A stretch of 64,000 bases of DNA from Paracoccaceae bacterium (GTDB lineage Bacteria; Pseudomonadota; Alphaproteobacteria; Rhodobacterales; Rhodobacteraceae). Made by a program: the position numbers and the translations under genes. The DNA is taken from assembly GCA_014872815.1 (NCBI GenBank), contig WKFK01000011.1, forward strand, positions 186,001 to 250,000. The letters run 5' to 3'. Shown here in pieces: positions 7,164-16,194 of the stretch. Position 1 is the stretch's first letter. Each line of letters opens with the position of its first letter. A model generated the notes under the pieces. That model was not told where the DNA came from. It saw only the letters and a list, made by a program, of their open reading frames with translations, and did no database searches.

Positions 7164-10094
7164 TTAGCTGAGCGGGTAGCCCATCTCTTCCAGAGCATCA
7201 CTGCAACGTTTGCAAACGCCCGGATACTTGTGCTGGCCCACATCTGGCAGGATCTTCCAGCTGCGCTGACATTTCTGTCCCTGCGCTTTCTCAAAGACCA
7301 CGCCCACACCTTCGACTTCAGGCATACGGAAGGCTTCAGCTGGCATTGGGTCGTTGGTCACCGAAATGTCGGACGTGATGCAGACATCAGCAAACTCAAC
7401 GGTCTTGAGCGACGCTACCACATCCGCATCACGCACGTGCACAACCGGTGCAGCCTCCAGAGACGCCCCAATCACCTTGTTGGTCCGCTGGATTTCCAAG
7501 GCGGCGGTCACAACACGGCGCACTTCGCGCACCTTGGCCCATTTCGCGGCCAGTGGCTCGTCAATCCAATCCGCTGGCGTGTCCGGGAAGTCCACGAGGT
7601 GCACGGAGCTGCCCTCACCCGGGAAGCGCTCCAGCCAAACCTCTTCCATGGTGAACACCAGAACAGGCGACAGCCATGTGGTCAGGCGGTGGAACAGAAT
7701 GTCCAGAACCGTGCGCGCAGAGCGACGGCGCAGCGTGTTGCCGTCACAATAGAGCGCATCTTTGCGGATATCGAAGTAAAAGGAGGACAGCTCCACAGTG
7801 GCAAAGTTGAACACAGCAGAGACAACACCCTGGAAGTTGAACTCCGCGTAGCCTTTGCGCACCTGATGATCCAGTTCTGCCAGACGGTGCAGCACCCAAC
7901 GCTCCAGTTCCGGCATGTCCGCCGGATCCACACGATCTGCCTCAGTGAAGTCGCTGAGCGAGCCCATCATGAAGCGCATGGTGTTGCGCAGGCGGCGATA
8001 GCTGTCCGCCACACCTTTCAGGATTTCCGGGCCAATCCGCTGATCGGCAGTGTAGTCGGTCTGGGCCACCCACAGACGCAGGATATCCGCACCGTACTGC
8101 TGCACGACTTTCTCTGGCACGATGGTGTTGCCGAGCGATTTGGACATCTTGTTGCCCTTCTCGTCCAGCGTGAAGCCATGAGTCACCACATTACGATACG
8201 GCGCACGGCCTTTGGTACCACAGGCCTGCAACAGCGAGCTGTGGAACCAGCCTCGGTGCTGGTCGGTGCCTTCCATGTAGACATCGGCGATACCATCTTC
8301 GGTGCCGTCTTCACGGTCGCGCAGCACAAAGGCGTGGGTGGAGCCGGAGTCAAACCACACGTCAAGCACGTCAAACACCTGCTCCCACTCATCGGCGTTG
8401 TACTTGTCGCCAAGGAAGCGCTCTTTGGCGCCATCCATGTACCAGCAATCCGCGCCTTCTTCCTCAAACGCCGCTTTCACCCGCGCGTTTACCTCTGGAT
8501 CACGCAGCAGGAATCCTTCGTCGGTGGGCAGAGCGCCTTTTTTGACAAAACAGGTCAGCGGCACGCCCCAGGCGCGCTGGCGGCTCAGCACCCAATCCGG
8601 ACGATCCTCGATCATCGAGAACAGACGGTTGCGGCCCTTCTGCGGGGTCCATTTGACCAGCTCGTCGATGGAGCGCAGCGCGCGTTCGCGGATGCTGTCG
8701 CCCATTTCGCCCATGCCGTCATCCAGCTTACGATCCACAGAGGCAAACCACTGTGGCGTGTTGCGATAGATGATCGGGGCTTTGGAACGCCAGCTGTGCG
8801 GATAGCTGTGCTTGATTTTGCCACGCGCCAGCAGACCGCCCACTTCGACCAGCTTGTCGATGATCTTCTTGTTGGCGTCGCCTTCCTTACCCTTTCGGTT
8901 CAGGATGTAGGTGCCACCAAAGAACGGCAAGTCGGCACGGAAGCCACCATCGTCCATGACGTTGTAGGTGATCATTTGCTCCAGCATGCCGAGGTCACGG
9001 TAGAGCTCAAACTCCTCCATACCGTGGGACGGCGCACAATGCACAAAGCCGGTGCCTTCGGTGTCGGTCACAAACGGCGCCGCGCGGAAATCGCGCAGAT
9101 CGTCCCATTCGCCTTCGCTGCCTTCAGCGCCGTTCAGCGGGTGCGCCAAGCCAACACCTTCAAGGTCGCTCACCGGCACATCGCCGACGCGTGTCCACAT
9201 GGTGTCGTCCAAACGTGCGCGCTGCATCACGTCGCTGGCCAGATTGTCGGCAAGCACGAACTTGTCGCCAACATTGGCCCAGCTTTCCTCTGGTGTGCCA
9301 GTGACCTCATAGAGGCCGTAGGCAATGTCCTGACCAAACACGACGGCTTTGTTGGACGGGATTGTCCAAGGCGTGGTGGTCCAGATCACCACATAAGCAC
9401 CGGCCAGCTTGTGATCGGCAGGCTCTGCGACCTTAAACTTCACCCAGATCGTGAAGCTCTCTTTGTCATGGTATTCCACCTCGGCCTCGGCCAGCGCGGT
9501 CTTTTCCACCGGCGACCACATCACAGGCTTACTGCCCTGATACAGCGTGCCGTTCATCAGGAACTTCATGAACTCATCGGCGATCACCGCCTCGGCATGA
9601 TAATCCATGGTGATGTAGGGATCAGGCCAGTTGCCGGTGATGCCCAGACGTTTGAACTCCTCGCGCTGGATGTCGATCCAGCCCTCAGCAAACTTGCGGC
9701 ATTCCTGACGGAATTCGACGACATCTACGGCGTCTTTGTCTTTGCCTTTCTTGCGGTACTGCTCTTCGATCTTCCACTCGATTGGCAGGCCGTGGCAGTC
9801 CCAACCCGGCACATAACGCGCGTCTTTGCCCATCATCTGATGAGAGCGCACGATCATGTCCTTGATGGTTTTGTTCAGCGCGTGGCCGATGTGCAGGTGG
9901 CCGTTGGCATAGGGCGGGCCGTCATGCAGGATAAACGGCTCCCGGCCTTCTTTTTCGCGCAGACGGTCATAGACGCCGATCTTCTCCCAGCGTTCCAGCC
10001 ACGCAGGCTCACGCTTGGGCAGGCCAGCGCGCATCGGGAAGTCGGTTTTCGGGAGGTTCAGCGTATCTTTGTAGTCAGGTGTTTCGGCACACAT
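7164..10094 (-). CDS. ileS: Isoleucyl-tRNA synthetase
   Basis: A 976-residue class I aminoacyl-tRNA synthetase charging tRNA-Ile. The HIGH motif appears as HLHIGH at residues 66-71 and KMSKS near residue 648; the editing domain lies between (VIWTTTPWTIPSNKAV). The C-terminal zinc-binding region is partly degenerate: KCQRSW keeps only the first cysteine of its pair, while CKRC is intact. Start chosen at ATG 10094, preceded by AAAAGGA on the minus strand; the longer frame to 10154 lacks such a site. A long antisense frame over this gene is a codon-bias shadow. Confidence 0.96.
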   Translation of the reverse strand: MCAETPDYKDTLNLPKTDFPMRAGLPKREPAWLERWEKIGVYDRLREKEGREPFILHDGPPYANGHLHIGHALNKTIKDMIVRSHQMMGKDARYVPGWDCHGLPIEWKIEEQYRKKGKDKDAVDVVEFRQECRKFAEGWIDIQREEFKRLGITGNWPDPYITMDYHAEAVIADEFMKFLMNGTLYQGSKPVMWSPVEKTALAEAEVEYHDKESFTIWVKFKVAEPADHKLAGAYVVIWTTTPWTIPSNKAVVFGQDIAYGLYEVTGTPEESWANVGDKFVLADNLASDVMQRARLDDTMWTRVGDVPVSDLEGVGLAHPLNGAEGSEGEWDDLRDFRAAPFVTDTEGTGFVHCAPSHGMEEFELYRDLGMLEQMITYNVMDDGGFRADLPFFGGTYILNRKGKEGDANKKIIDKLVEVGGLLARGKIKHSYPHSWRSKAPIIYRNTPQWFASVDRKLDDGMGEMGDSIRERALRSIDELVKWTPQKGRNRLFSMIEDRPDWVLSRQRAWGVPLTCFVKKGALPTDEGFLLRDPEVNARVKAAFEEEGADCWYMDGAKERFLGDKYNADEWEQVFDVLDVWFDSGSTHAFVLRDREDGTEDGIADVYMEGTDQHRGWFHSSLLQACGTKGRAPYRNVVTHGFTLDEKGNKMSKSLGNTIVPEKVVQQYGADILRLWVAQTDYTADQRIGPEILKGVADSYRRLRNTMRFMMGSLSDFTEADRVDPADMPELERWVLHRLAELDHQVRKGYAEFNFQGVVSAVFNFATVELSSFYFDIRKDALYCDGNTLRRRSARTVLDILFHRLTTWLSPVLVFTMEEVWLERFPGEGSSVHLVDFPDTPADWIDEPLAAKWAKVREVRRVVTAALEIQRTNKVIGASLEAAPVVHVRDADVVASLKTVEFADVCITSDISVTNDPMPAEAFRMPEVEGVGVVFEKAQGQKCQRSWKILPDVGQHKYPGVCKRCSDALEEMGYPLS

Positions 10095-10295
10095 GTGTCC
10101 GGTCCTTTTCAGGCGTCGTATCTGGAATGGTCTAGGGTCGGCGCGGTCTTCCATACGCCTTGTCCCGGCGGCTCGAACAGTTAGAGCGCCGGGCTGATAA
10201 TTCGAATAATAATTGCGAATATCTGCGTCATAGCCGCCTTATAGGGCGCTCTTCGCCCGTGGTAAAGCGGCGATGCTTGTGACCTTGCACCTGAT

Positions 10296-10325
10296 GGCCT
10301 ATCTCCTCTTTCAAAGGAGAGGCCC
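10296..10325 (+). promoter_or_regulatory. Hairpin sequestering the trHb ribosome binding site
   Basis: GGCCT (10296-10300) pairs with AGGCC (10320-10324), and CTCCT (10303-10307) pairs with AGGAG (10315-10319), leaving a 2-base bulge and a 7-base loop. The pairing covers the Shine-Dalgarno AAAGGAGAGG almost entirely and ends two bases before the ATG at 10326. This suggests translational control of the truncated haemoglobin gene; the signal that would open it is unknown. Confidence 0.5.
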
Positions 10326-10733
10326 ATGGCTGACATACCCCCGAAATTTGACGTAACCCGCGACGAAATCGCGCGCGTGGTGGCCGCATTTTACGAGATG
10401 GTACGTCAACATCCCGGCCTTGGTCCGGTGTTTGCCGTGCATGTTGATGATTGGCCCCAACATGAAGCCAGGATTGTGGACTTCTGGGCCAACGCGATCC
10501 TCTATGAGCGCTCCTACGACGGCAACCCGCTGAGGGTACATCGCGACGCAGGCAACGTGCGGCCCGGTATGTTTGATGCTTGGCTGGGCCTGTTTGACCT
10601 GACTCTGCGCACTGAGTTGAGCGAAGATCAGGCGGCGGCGTGGTCGGCTTTGGCGCACAAAATTGGCCGCAGCCTGCGGGCTGGCGTCGTCGAACAGATC
10701 AAAGGCCCCGGCGGTGTACCGATTTTGAGATAA
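10326..10733 (+). CDS. Group III truncated haemoglobin
   Basis: A 135-residue 2-on-2 globin. Group III features are visible: FYEMV in the B helix near residue 21, the DWPQHEARIVDFW stretch with its tryptophans at about 43 and 54, and the proximal histidine candidate His72 in NPLRVHRDAG. These proteins bind oxygen or NO and are linked to NO detoxification or microaerobic respiration; the in vivo role here is unknown. It is transcribed divergently from ileS. The Shine-Dalgarno is strong but lies in a predicted hairpin. Confidence 0.88.
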   Translation: MADIPPKFDVTRDEIARVVAAFYEMVRQHPGLGPVFAVHVDDWPQHEARIVDFWANAILYERSYDGNPLRVHRDAGNVRPGMFDAWLGLFDLTLRTELSEDQAAAWSALAHKIGRSLRAGVVEQIKGPGGVPILR

Positions 10734-10765
10734 GGGTCGCGCCTGACCCTGGGAGGAAGCGAATG

Positions 10766-10826
10766 CGCCCTCCCGTGGGGAGGGTCGGGCGCGGCCCGGC
10801 CTGTCGTCCGGGCAATACGCCCGCAA
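10766..10826. repeat. Extragenic palindromic repeat, family B, copy 1
   Basis: Two adjacent hairpins lie between the convergent trHb and VIT genes: CCCTCCC-gtg-GGGAGGG at 10768-10784 and CGGGC-gcg-GCCCG (10786-10798 with short loop). The 15-mer GGTCGGGCGCGGCCC at 10783-10797 recurs exactly at 40154-40168. It may also end transcription from both sides, though no T-run is present. Confidence 0.55.
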
Positions 10827-10831
10827 ATGTT

Positions 10832-11542
10832 TCACCCAACGTTGAACAAACTGCCGACGCCATAGGCAATCCCCGCCGCCACGCCACCAATAGCTAACGT
10901 CTCAAGCCCTGACCGCCACCACGGATCAAGCGACCACTTGGCCTTCATGGCGCCAATCACAAAAAACGTCACGCCAGTGAGCACCGCCGAAATCCGAAAC
11001 GCGTCCTCCAGCCCAAACAAAAACGGCAAGAGCGGCACCAACCCCGCACCCAAAAACGCCAAAAACGTCGCCACCGCCGCCCGTTGCGGATGTGGATCCA
11101 CGCCCGCCAATCCGTATTCCCCTTCCAGCATCAACTGAATCGCCGCCTCTTCTTTGGCCGCAATCGCATCTGTCGCCGCCTCCAGCACCTCGCCCTCAAG
11201 CCCCTTGAGCCGCAAAATCTCCCGAATTTCCCGCCGCTCGCCCTCAGGGTGCGCCTTCAAATGCTGCTTCTCCACGGCCCGCAACCGCTTGGCATCATCC
11301 AATTCCGCTTTGGTGCCCAGAAAATTGCCAGCCGCCATGGAAAACCCATCCGCCAGCACATTGGCGATGCCCAACGCGACAATCACAAACGGCGACAGCC
11401 CAGCCCCAGCCACCCCCGCGACAATCGCAAAAGTGGTCACCGAGCCATCAATGCCGCCATAGACAATATCGCGCAAAAGCCCGCGCCCCGGCGGGTCGCC
11501 AATCCGGCGTTCCACTTCTTGCTGGCTGTGTCCGTGTTGCAT
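10832..11542 (-). CDS. VIT1/CCC1-family metal ion transporter
   Basis: A 236-residue inner-membrane protein of the VIT1/CCC1 family, which moves Fe2+ or Mn2+ out of the cytoplasm. The first-helix signature IVYGGIDGSVTTFAIVAGV and the following ANVLADGFSMAAGNFLG are diagnostic. A cytoplasmic Glu-rich helical section (residues about 80-135, many REIREIL/EEAA residues) resembles the metal-binding domain, and paired hydrophobic segments close the protein. Start: ATG 11542 has GGAGG seven bases upstream, whereas ATG 11548 is too close to it. No iron or manganese box was recognised upstream. Confidence 0.85.
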   Translation of the reverse strand: MQHGHSQQEVERRIGDPPGRGLLRDIVYGGIDGSVTTFAIVAGVAGAGLSPFVIVALGIANVLADGFSMAAGNFLGTKAELDDAKRLRAVEKQHLKAHPEGERREIREILRLKGLEGEVLEAATDAIAAKEEAAIQLMLEGEYGLAGVDPHPQRAAVATFLAFLGAGLVPLLPFLFGLEDAFRISAVLTGVTFFVIGAMKAKWSLDPWWRSGLETLAIGGVAAGIAYGVGSLFNVG

Positions 11543-11597
11543 GCTCATACCTCCACCGTGGCAGCGCGCACCTCAGACGTCTTTGCGCCCGATCAAA

Positions 11598-12602
11598 TCA
11601 GGTCGCGTCCTCCGCCTTGGTAAACAACCCCGTCAACGCGCGTTTCACCAAGCCCGCCACTGAAGGTCTGCACCCGTCGCCAAACGGCAGAGGGCGGCAC
11701 ACCTCCATCGCGGCCACGCCCACACGCGCCGTCAATGCGCCATTCACAATACCCTCGCCAAAGCGTCGGCTGACCTTCGCCAGCGCGCCGCCTCCGGCAA
11801 TCGTGCCAATCAGGTCATCCCCCGCCGCCACCGCGCCAGTGGCCACAAGATGGGTCATCACCGCGCGGAACAGCCGCCAACTGCCCAACGTGCCGGAACG
11901 CCCGCCATAAATCTCCGCAATCCGCCGGATCATGCACACATTGGAGGTCAGCGCCGCAACCACGTCGGCCAAGGCCAAAGGCACCAGCGCGGTCACTGCT
12001 GCAACTTGCCGTGCCGCCGCTTCAACTTCGCGTTGCGCCGCCTGATCCAGTGGCAACATCAGCTCACGCTCCGCCAAGACCATCAGGGCATCCGCGTCCA
12101 AAACCTCTGCACGTTGCTTGGTCAGGCTATCCCGCCCCCAGGCCAGATCCTCCCGCCCACGATAGAACCGAAGCAACTCATCGACGATGTCGCGTGCCTG
12201 TCCCATCTCATGGCTCTGCGCCGCCGTATCCGCGCGGGCTTTCAGCCCATCCACCCGCTTGAGCCGCGCCAGTCCGGCCAGCTCCTTCAGAATGATCACC
12301 AGCGCCAGCACCAACGCCGCCCCACCAATCGCCATAACGGCCCAGCCGAGGTACGTATTGCGCGCCACCATCCCCGTGGCGAAATCCCATGCGGCCATGG
12401 ACACCGCGGCACTTAGGAACATGCCCACCAGCGCCCAGAACCACCGCGTCAACCGGCTGGGCTTGCGGGCCACCAATTGCGCTGCCACCTGCATGGCCTG
12501 CCCGCTGGGCGCTGGCGCGTGCACCTCCGGCACCGGCGCGGCTTCCGCCACTTCCGGCGCTGCTTGGCCCTCAAGCTCGATCAAAACCGGTCCGTTGGTC
12601 AC
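11598..12602 (-). CDS. ycjF: YcjF-like DUF697 membrane protein (TIGR01620)
   Basis: A 334-residue protein with a Pro/Ala-rich N-terminus, two hydrophobic segments (FWALVGMFLSAAVSMAAWDF and YLGWAVMAIGGAALVLALVI) and a C-terminal DUF697-type domain with several Gly/Ala-rich helices (VATGAVAAGDDLIGTIAGGGALAK). It pairs with YcjX in proteobacteria, and the two genes are induced by stress in enterobacteria; the molecular role is unclear. The start is GTG, overlapping the ycjX stop (GTGA), which implies translational coupling. Confidence 0.85.
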   Translation of the reverse strand: MTNGPVLIELEGQAAPEVAEAAPVPEVHAPAPSGQAMQVAAQLVARKPSRLTRWFWALVGMFLSAAVSMAAWDFATGMVARNTYLGWAVMAIGGAALVLALVIILKELAGLARLKRVDGLKARADTAAQSHEMGQARDIVDELLRFYRGREDLAWGRDSLTKQRAEVLDADALMVLAERELMLPLDQAAQREVEAAARQVAAVTALVPLALADVVAALTSNVCMIRRIAEIYGGRSGTLGSWRLFRAVMTHLVATGAVAAGDDLIGTIAGGGALAKVSRRFGEGIVNGALTARVGVAAMEVCRPLPFGDGCRPSVAGLVKRALTGLFTKAEDAT

Positions 12603-14011
12603 AACACATCCCCAATCAAAAACTGCGCCGCACGGTCCATGCGGATGTGCGGTGGGCCGTCGCCGGGTCGCAAGGTATTAGCGGCGGGCGCAAATTTCAT
12701 CACTTGATAATCCTGATCGAGCCACGCTTCGGCCCCTGCCTTGGCCGGATTGAGCAAGGCACTGGCATCTTGTGGAAGCGCGCCGGGATAAAACGCTGCC
12801 TGCCGCCCATCTTCCAACAGACGCCCGCGCACGCAATCAAGCTTGCGCCCTTCATGCGCCACCGTTTCTTCCACCGTTGCCCGCAAAGATGCCAAGGACA
12901 ACGCTTCCGTGCTGGCCCCAGCAAACTGTGCCCGATCCGCTGCGTCGCGTGTTAGGGCCTGCATGATGTTGGTCAGCTGCGGGTGCTGGCTGTGATGCAA
13001 GTGATCTGCCTTGGTCGCCGCGAACAGGATTTTCTCCACCCGCTTGCCCATCAACAGCCGCGTCAGAAACGCATTCCGCCCAGGACGAAACGCCGCCAGC
13101 GTGTCTGCCAACCCACCGCGCATGTCTTCCACCGCGCGCGGTCCGGCGTGGATTGCACCGAGCACATCCACCAGCACAACCTGCCGGTCAATGCGTGCAA
13201 AATGATCGCGAAAAAACGGCTTCACCACCTGCGCCTTATAGGCCTCAAACCGCTTCTCAAACGTGCGCCACATCGAGCGTCGCCCCGGCTTCTCCACCGC
13301 CGCCATCGGCGCAAATGTCAGAACCGGCGAGCCAGCCAAATCCCCCGGCAGCAAGAACCGCCCCGGTGTGCAATCGGAATATCCGGCACCGCGCGCCGCG
13401 TGCAGATATTCCGTGAAGGCCGCGGCCAAAGCCTGCGCTTTTGGCTCATCCAAGTCAGCGCCACCATCCATTGCCGACACCAACCCGAGGTATTCTGCCG
13501 CGTCTTCACGCTCCGCAATGCGCTCCAAAACCTCTGCGCTCCACTGCGCAAAGCTCTTGTCCATTAAGCCAAGGTCCAGCAACCACTCCCCCGGATAATC
13601 GACAATATCCAGATGCACCGTGCGTGCGCCTTGAAAGCCGGACAACAGCCCATTGGGCCGCACCCGTAACGACACCCGCAACTCGCTGATCGCCCGCGTG
13701 CTTTCTGGCCATTGCGGTGCTTGTCCGGTCATCGCCGCCAAATGGGTCTCAAAATCAAACCGCGGTACCAGATCATCCGGCTGCGGCTGCAAAAACGCCG
13801 CTTCAATGCGCCCTTCGGCATTGGCCACCAACTGGGGCATCCGACCGCGATCTAGCAAGTTCGCCACCAGCGAGGTGATAAACACCGTCTTGCCGGAACG
13901 TGCTAGTCCGGTCACGCCCAACCGTACCACCGGCTCAAACACGCCCGTGACGGCATCAGAAGCCGCTTCAATCTGACGGGCCACCCCGTCCGCAAGTGTG
14001 GAAATGACCAA
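12599..14011 (-). CDS. ycjX: YcjX-like P-loop protein (DUF463)
   Basis: A 470-residue protein of the YcjX family, a P-loop NTPase-like group. The Walker A motif GLARSGKT lies near residue 35, and [14 protein letters not shown] near residue 130 resembles a G3/Walker B switch. KADHLHH near residue 330 is a TKAD-like G4 motif. No ATG is available near the N-terminus; a TTG at 14009-14011 with AAAGGGG upstream is the best start. It is translated first in a two-gene operon with ycjF and is divergent from truA. Confidence 0.87.
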   Translation of the reverse strand: MVISTLADGVARQIEAASDAVTGVFEPVVRLGVTGLARSGKTVFITSLVANLLDRGRMPQLVANAEGRIEAAFLQPQPDDLVPRFDFETHLAAMTGQAPQWPESTRAISELRVSLRVRPNGLLSGFQGARTVHLDIVDYPGEWLLDLGLMDKSFAQWSAEVLERIAEREDAAEYLGLVSAMDGGADLDEPKAQALAAAFTEYLHAARGAGYSDCTPGRFLLPGDLAGSPVLTFAPMAAVEKPGRRSMWRTFEKRFEAYKAQVVKPFFRDHFARIDRQVVLVDVLGAIHAGPRAVEDMRGGLADTLAAFRPGRNAFLTRLLMGKRVEKILFAATKADHLHHSQHPQLTNIMQALTRDAADRAQFAGASTEALSLASLRATVEETVAHEGRKLDCVRGRLLEDGRQAAFYPGALPQDASALLNPAKAGAEAWLDQDYQVMKFAPAANTLRPGDGPPHIRMDRAAQFLIGDVL

Positions 14012-14120
14012 GCTTTTGGCCCCTTTACATGGTTCGCCCCCAACCTATGCGCGCACCCAAGCCATTTCCAGTGGGCAGAAAGGCTTCAATTTCCCCGCCC
14101 AATGGGCTATCGCACGCGCC

Positions 14121-14885
14121 ATGCCCAGATACGCCTTGCAAGTTGAATACCACGGAGCCCCTTTTGCCGGATGGCAAAGGCAGGCGGACCAGCCTTCTGT
14201 GCAAGGCGCAATTGAGGACGCGTTGGCAAAGCTGGAGCCGCGCGCGCACACCATCGCCGCCGCCGGCCGCACCGATGCGGGCGTGCATGGGCTGGCACAG
14301 GTGGCCCATTGCGACATGGAGAAAGACTGGGATCCGTTCCGCCTCTCTGAGGCGTTGAACTTCCAGCTCAAACCGGCGCCGGTGGCGATCACCAACTGCG
14401 CCAAAGTGGCTGACGATTGGCATGCACGCTTCTCCGCCACCGAGCGCCGCTACCTTTTTCGCATCCTGATGCGCCGCGCCCCGGCCACGCATCAGGCGGG
14501 TTTGGTCTGGCAAGTCAAACATGATCTAGACCCAGAAGCGATGCAGGCAGGGGCCGATCGTCTGATCGGCAACCACGACTTCACCACCTTCCGCAGCTCG
14601 ATCTGTCAGGCCGCCAGCCCACAGAAAACACTGGACGAGCTGCACATCGCACACGTCGACACCATCGGCGGACCGGAAATCCATTTCCACGTCCGCGCCC
14701 GCTCCTTTTTGCACAACCAAGTGCGCAGCTTTGTCGGTACATTGGAACGCGTGGGCGCAGGCGCCTGGACGCCAGATGACGTCACCGAAGCGCTGGAGGC
14801 CAAAGACCGCGCCGCCTGTGGTCCGGTCTGCCCGCCCCAGGGGCTGTATCTGGCCGGCGTCACCTATCCAAACGCCCCCTTTTAA
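14121..14885 (+). CDS. truA: tRNA pseudouridine(38-40) synthase TruA
   Basis: A 254-residue pseudouridine synthase that modifies the anticodon stem-loop of many tRNAs at positions 38-40. The catalytic motif GRTDAGVHG is at residues 49-57 with nucleophile Asp52; the later motif [13 protein letters not shown] is also typical. ATG 14121 gives the family N-terminus ([18 protein letters not shown]); the upstream extension to 13998 is antisense to the ycjX start and is not used. No clear ribosome site was seen. Confidence 0.95.
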   Translation: MPRYALQVEYHGAPFAGWQRQADQPSVQGAIEDALAKLEPRAHTIAAAGRTDAGVHGLAQVAHCDMEKDWDPFRLSEALNFQLKPAPVAITNCAKVADDWHARFSATERRYLFRILMRRAPATHQAGLVWQVKHDLDPEAMQAGADRLIGNHDFTTFRSSICQAASPQKTLDELHIAHVDTIGGPEIHFHVRARSFLHNQVRSFVGTLERVGAGAWTPDDVTEALEAKDRAACGPVCPPQGLYLAGVTYPNAPF

Positions 14886-14890
14886 TCCAC

Positions 14891-15304
14891 TCAAACGGTT
14901 GCCGCAGTGGTCTTCCTCAGGCGCAGCCCTGTCATCAGTACTGCACCGGACACCACGTCGATCCCAGCGAACACCAGCAACAGCGGCTGTCCAGTTTGGA
15001 CAAAAGCCCAGAGAAGCGTGGACGCCACAAAGAACCGCAATCCGCCTTCAAACACCCCCAGCTCACGCGAAACATTGCGCCACCGCCACACAGTCCACCC
15101 GGTCCCAATCACGCCCAACAGCTGCACCATCATCAACTGAATGGGATCAAACACCGGCCAAAAATCTCCGCCCAAAAGCGTGTTGACCTGCCCCATAGTG
15201 GCGAGATGCTGCACCTTCACAAACGGCAGTGCAAACGGCAACAGGGCCAAAAAATCATACACGCACACCGCTCTCTGCACGGTCACATAACGCTCAGGTG
15301 TCAT
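14891..15304 (-). CDS. Small integral membrane protein, unknown function
   Basis: A 137-residue protein I do not recognise by family. Four hydrophobic segments are visible: FLALLPFALPFV, PIQLMMVQLLGVIGTGWTVW, LRFFVASTLLWAFV and PLLLVFAGIDVVSGAVLM, with short basic connectors (RWRNVSRE). Start at ATG 15304, which has GCAGGAGAAATTGG immediately upstream on the minus strand. It ends five bases from the convergent truA stop and is divergent from the TetR gene, so it may be that regulator's target; this is an inference from position only. Confidence 0.7.
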   Translation of the reverse strand: MTPERYVTVQRAVCVYDFLALLPFALPFVKVQHLATMGQVNTLLGGDFWPVFDPIQLMMVQLLGVIGTGWTVWRWRNVSRELGVFEGGLRFFVASTLLWAFVQTGQPLLLVFAGIDVVSGAVLMTGLRLRKTTAATV

Positions 15305-15426
15305 TCCAATTTCTCCTGCATCTTGCCCACTGTGGCCCCACATTCCGGTGGCGTGCACGCGCAGGCTTCTGTATCGGTCTCATACCCGCCACTAGCCCGT
15401 TGTTTTCTCTCAAAGAACGACACGCC

Positions 15427-16011
15427 ATGCACAGGCTGACCGTTTTCCTACACCAAGAGCCAACCGTGTCCGAAAAATCGCCAGATCGCCGTATTGCCCG
15501 CACCCAAAACGCGCTTTGGTCCGCTCTGCAAGGTCTGCTACAGGATCAAAGCTGGGACGACATCACCATCAAAATGATCTGCGATGGCGCGGATGTCGCC
15601 CGGTCCTCGTTCTATGCGCATTTTGACACCAAACTGGACCTGCTCGACATGGGGTTCTCTTCTGTCCTTGCCGAGCTGATGCCGTTGGCTGAGCGCAACA
15701 CAGGGCCGTCAAAGGACTACGTCACGACCAATTGGCTTGTAGATCACATTCTGGAAAACCCCGGTTTCTTCATGCGGGTGTCGCGCAGCCAGTCTGACGT
15801 CGTGCTGTTTACCCGCTTTACCAAAGCCCTCGAAAACCTGCTGGCCCATGAACTTGACGCCATGGGAAAAACCACACCCAGCACAACCGTGACCTTCTGC
15901 ATCGGCGGTGCCTTCGCGGTGGTCCGAGACCACATTGAAACCCGCGCAGCCACAGCACCCGCCACCCTCAAAGCCCGTCTCGCAGATCAGGTCCGTAAAG
16001 CGCTGCCTTAA
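15427..16011 (+). CDS. TetR/AcrR family transcriptional regulator
   Basis: A 194-residue regulator with the N-terminal TetR helix-turn-helix, roughly residues 20-65: RIARTQNALWSALQGLL, then DDITIKMICDGADVARSSFYAHF, ending in the typical FYxHF. The rest is an all-helical ligand-binding domain with no recognisable ligand. The start could be ATG 15427 or the in-frame GTG 15466, which has AAGAG upstream. It is divergent from the small membrane protein at 14891 and upstream of the FabH-like gene; either may be regulated by it. Confidence 0.87.
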   Translation: MHRLTVFLHQEPTVSEKSPDRRIARTQNALWSALQGLLQDQSWDDITIKMICDGADVARSSFYAHFDTKLDLLDMGFSSVLAELMPLAERNTGPSKDYVTTNWLVDHILENPGFFMRVSRSQSDVVLFTRFTKALENLLAHELDAMGKTTPSTTVTFCIGGAFAVVRDHIETRAATAPATLKARLADQVRKALP

Positions 16012-16043
16012 CCCGCTTTCACAGTCCTCAAATTTCTCGGGAA

Positions 16044-16063
16044 GCGCTTGCAATCACAAGCGC
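16044..16063 (+). terminator. Hairpin downstream of tetR
   Basis: A perfect 7-bp inverted repeat GCGCTTG-caatca-CAAGCGC lies 33 bases after the TetR stop. It is followed by a G-rich stretch, not a T-run, so termination is uncertain. The FabH-like gene probably has its own promoter further down (TTGACC at 16135-16140). Confidence 0.4.
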
Positions 16064-16194
16064 GGGGGCTGCCCTCTTTACTCCTTCGCATCAGCAAAAC
16101 AAGGCCGATTGGAGGCCTGACCCAGGGGAAACTCTTGACCTTTGCGATCAAATATCGCCTAGCTGCGCTCCACCAGAACTTAGCGAGGCCCAGT

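Noticed and set aside
6987-10184. 1065-codon open frame on the plus strand
   Set aside because: It is exactly antisense to ileS, whose HIGH and KMSKS motifs are certain. The product is His/Gln/Arg-rich without domains, a result of high GC at third codon positions.
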